Part shown: piece by piece, positions 23,420 through 23,515 of the stretch
Layout: each line of letters starts with the position of its first letter
Numbering within the stretch: position 1 is the stretch's first letter
DNA from: CAZKXU01 sp964556665
GTDB taxonomy: Bacteria > Bdellovibrionota_C > UBA2361 > CAZKXU01
Reading direction: 5' to 3'
Length of the DNA: 23,515 bases
NCBI GenBank assembly: GCA_964556665.1
Contig: CAZKXU010000052.1
Span: 1-23,515, forward strand
Translations under genes and position numbers: made by a program
Notes under the pieces: generated by a model
The model's input: the letters and a program-made list of their open reading frames with translations, nothing else
Databases searched by the model: none
What the model was told of the DNA's origin: nothing

Positions 23420-23515
23420 CTAGTGCTTCGCCAAATAAGTTTTTTCACGTATGGCGCGCTGCGTTGCGCCAGATTGGCACGCCTCGGAAGGAGGAAATCC
23501 GCAGCAATACTGGAG
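23420..23515. mobile_element. Palindromic MITE-like element, copy 3 (cut by window end)
   Basis: The left half of the element begins at CTAG and is identical to copy 2 except for two substitutions (near 23460 and 23467). The window ends within the central palindrome, so the right half is not visible. As with the other copies, it lies shortly beyond the 3' end of a gene. Confidence 0.88.

Overview
This 23.5 kb window is chromosomal DNA of moderate GC from a Gram-negative bacterium. The LptF/LptG lipopolysaccharide-export permeases, a Tat-type signal peptide and secreted proteins point to a cell with an outer membrane. The mixture of a single bacterial-type phenylalanine hydroxylase, a secreted propeller protein with thrombospondin-type-3-like Asp/Cys repeats, and a bS21 of the 'MEV..' type would fit a deltaproteobacterial, Bdellovibrionota-like or related uncultured lineage. 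That placement is inference and is not proven by the sequence. Genes lie on both strands in short units, and palindromic repeats fill many of the gaps.

Layout. Positions 1-600 hold a minus-strand tRNA-Gly(GCC), a rearranged partial copy of that tRNA with its upstream flank, and a REP-like palindrome. Positions 600-4320 hold two convergent multi-spanning membrane proteins of the GT-C/PMT-like type. phhA follows at 4413-5201, then a 186-bp palindromic MITE-like element (copy 1) that interrupts small reading frames. Positions 5578-6744 encode a ClpB-like AAA+ protein that keeps Walker A but has lost Walker B, sensor 1 and the sensor 2 Arg. Positions 6.8-9.1 kb hold small genes: a DUF3291 protein, a secreted protein, a short helical protein, and a zinc-ribbon-like protein lacking three of its four Cys. 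A perfect 31-bp inverted repeat lies between the last two. Positions 9.2-12.1 kb hold a Tat-exported metallophosphoesterase and a seven-bladed secreted propeller protein. A chain of consecutive hairpins (12099-12291) precedes a Ppx/GppA phosphatase. After a hypothetical gene come a vapBC toxin-antitoxin pair with palindromic operator-like sites, a hairpin-rich gap, and MITE copy 2 abutting the 3' end of ppk1. Reading away from ppk1 are rpsU (bS21), then lptF-lptG, overlapping by ATGA. Convergent to these are rplM-rpsI (bL13-uS9) and two unknown genes. A YcxB-like membrane protein and the start of MITE copy 3 close the window.

Functional themes. Core functions are translation (tRNA-Gly, bS21, bL13, uS9), LPS transport (LptF/G) and polyphosphate turnover (Ppk1 makes polyP; the Ppx/GppA protein probably degrades polyP or (p)ppGpp). 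The least conventional content is the near-identical palindromic element family (three copies in 18 kb, each at a CTAG site and each just beyond the 3' end of a gene), the pseudo-ATPase, the tRNA rearrangement and the hairpin arrays.
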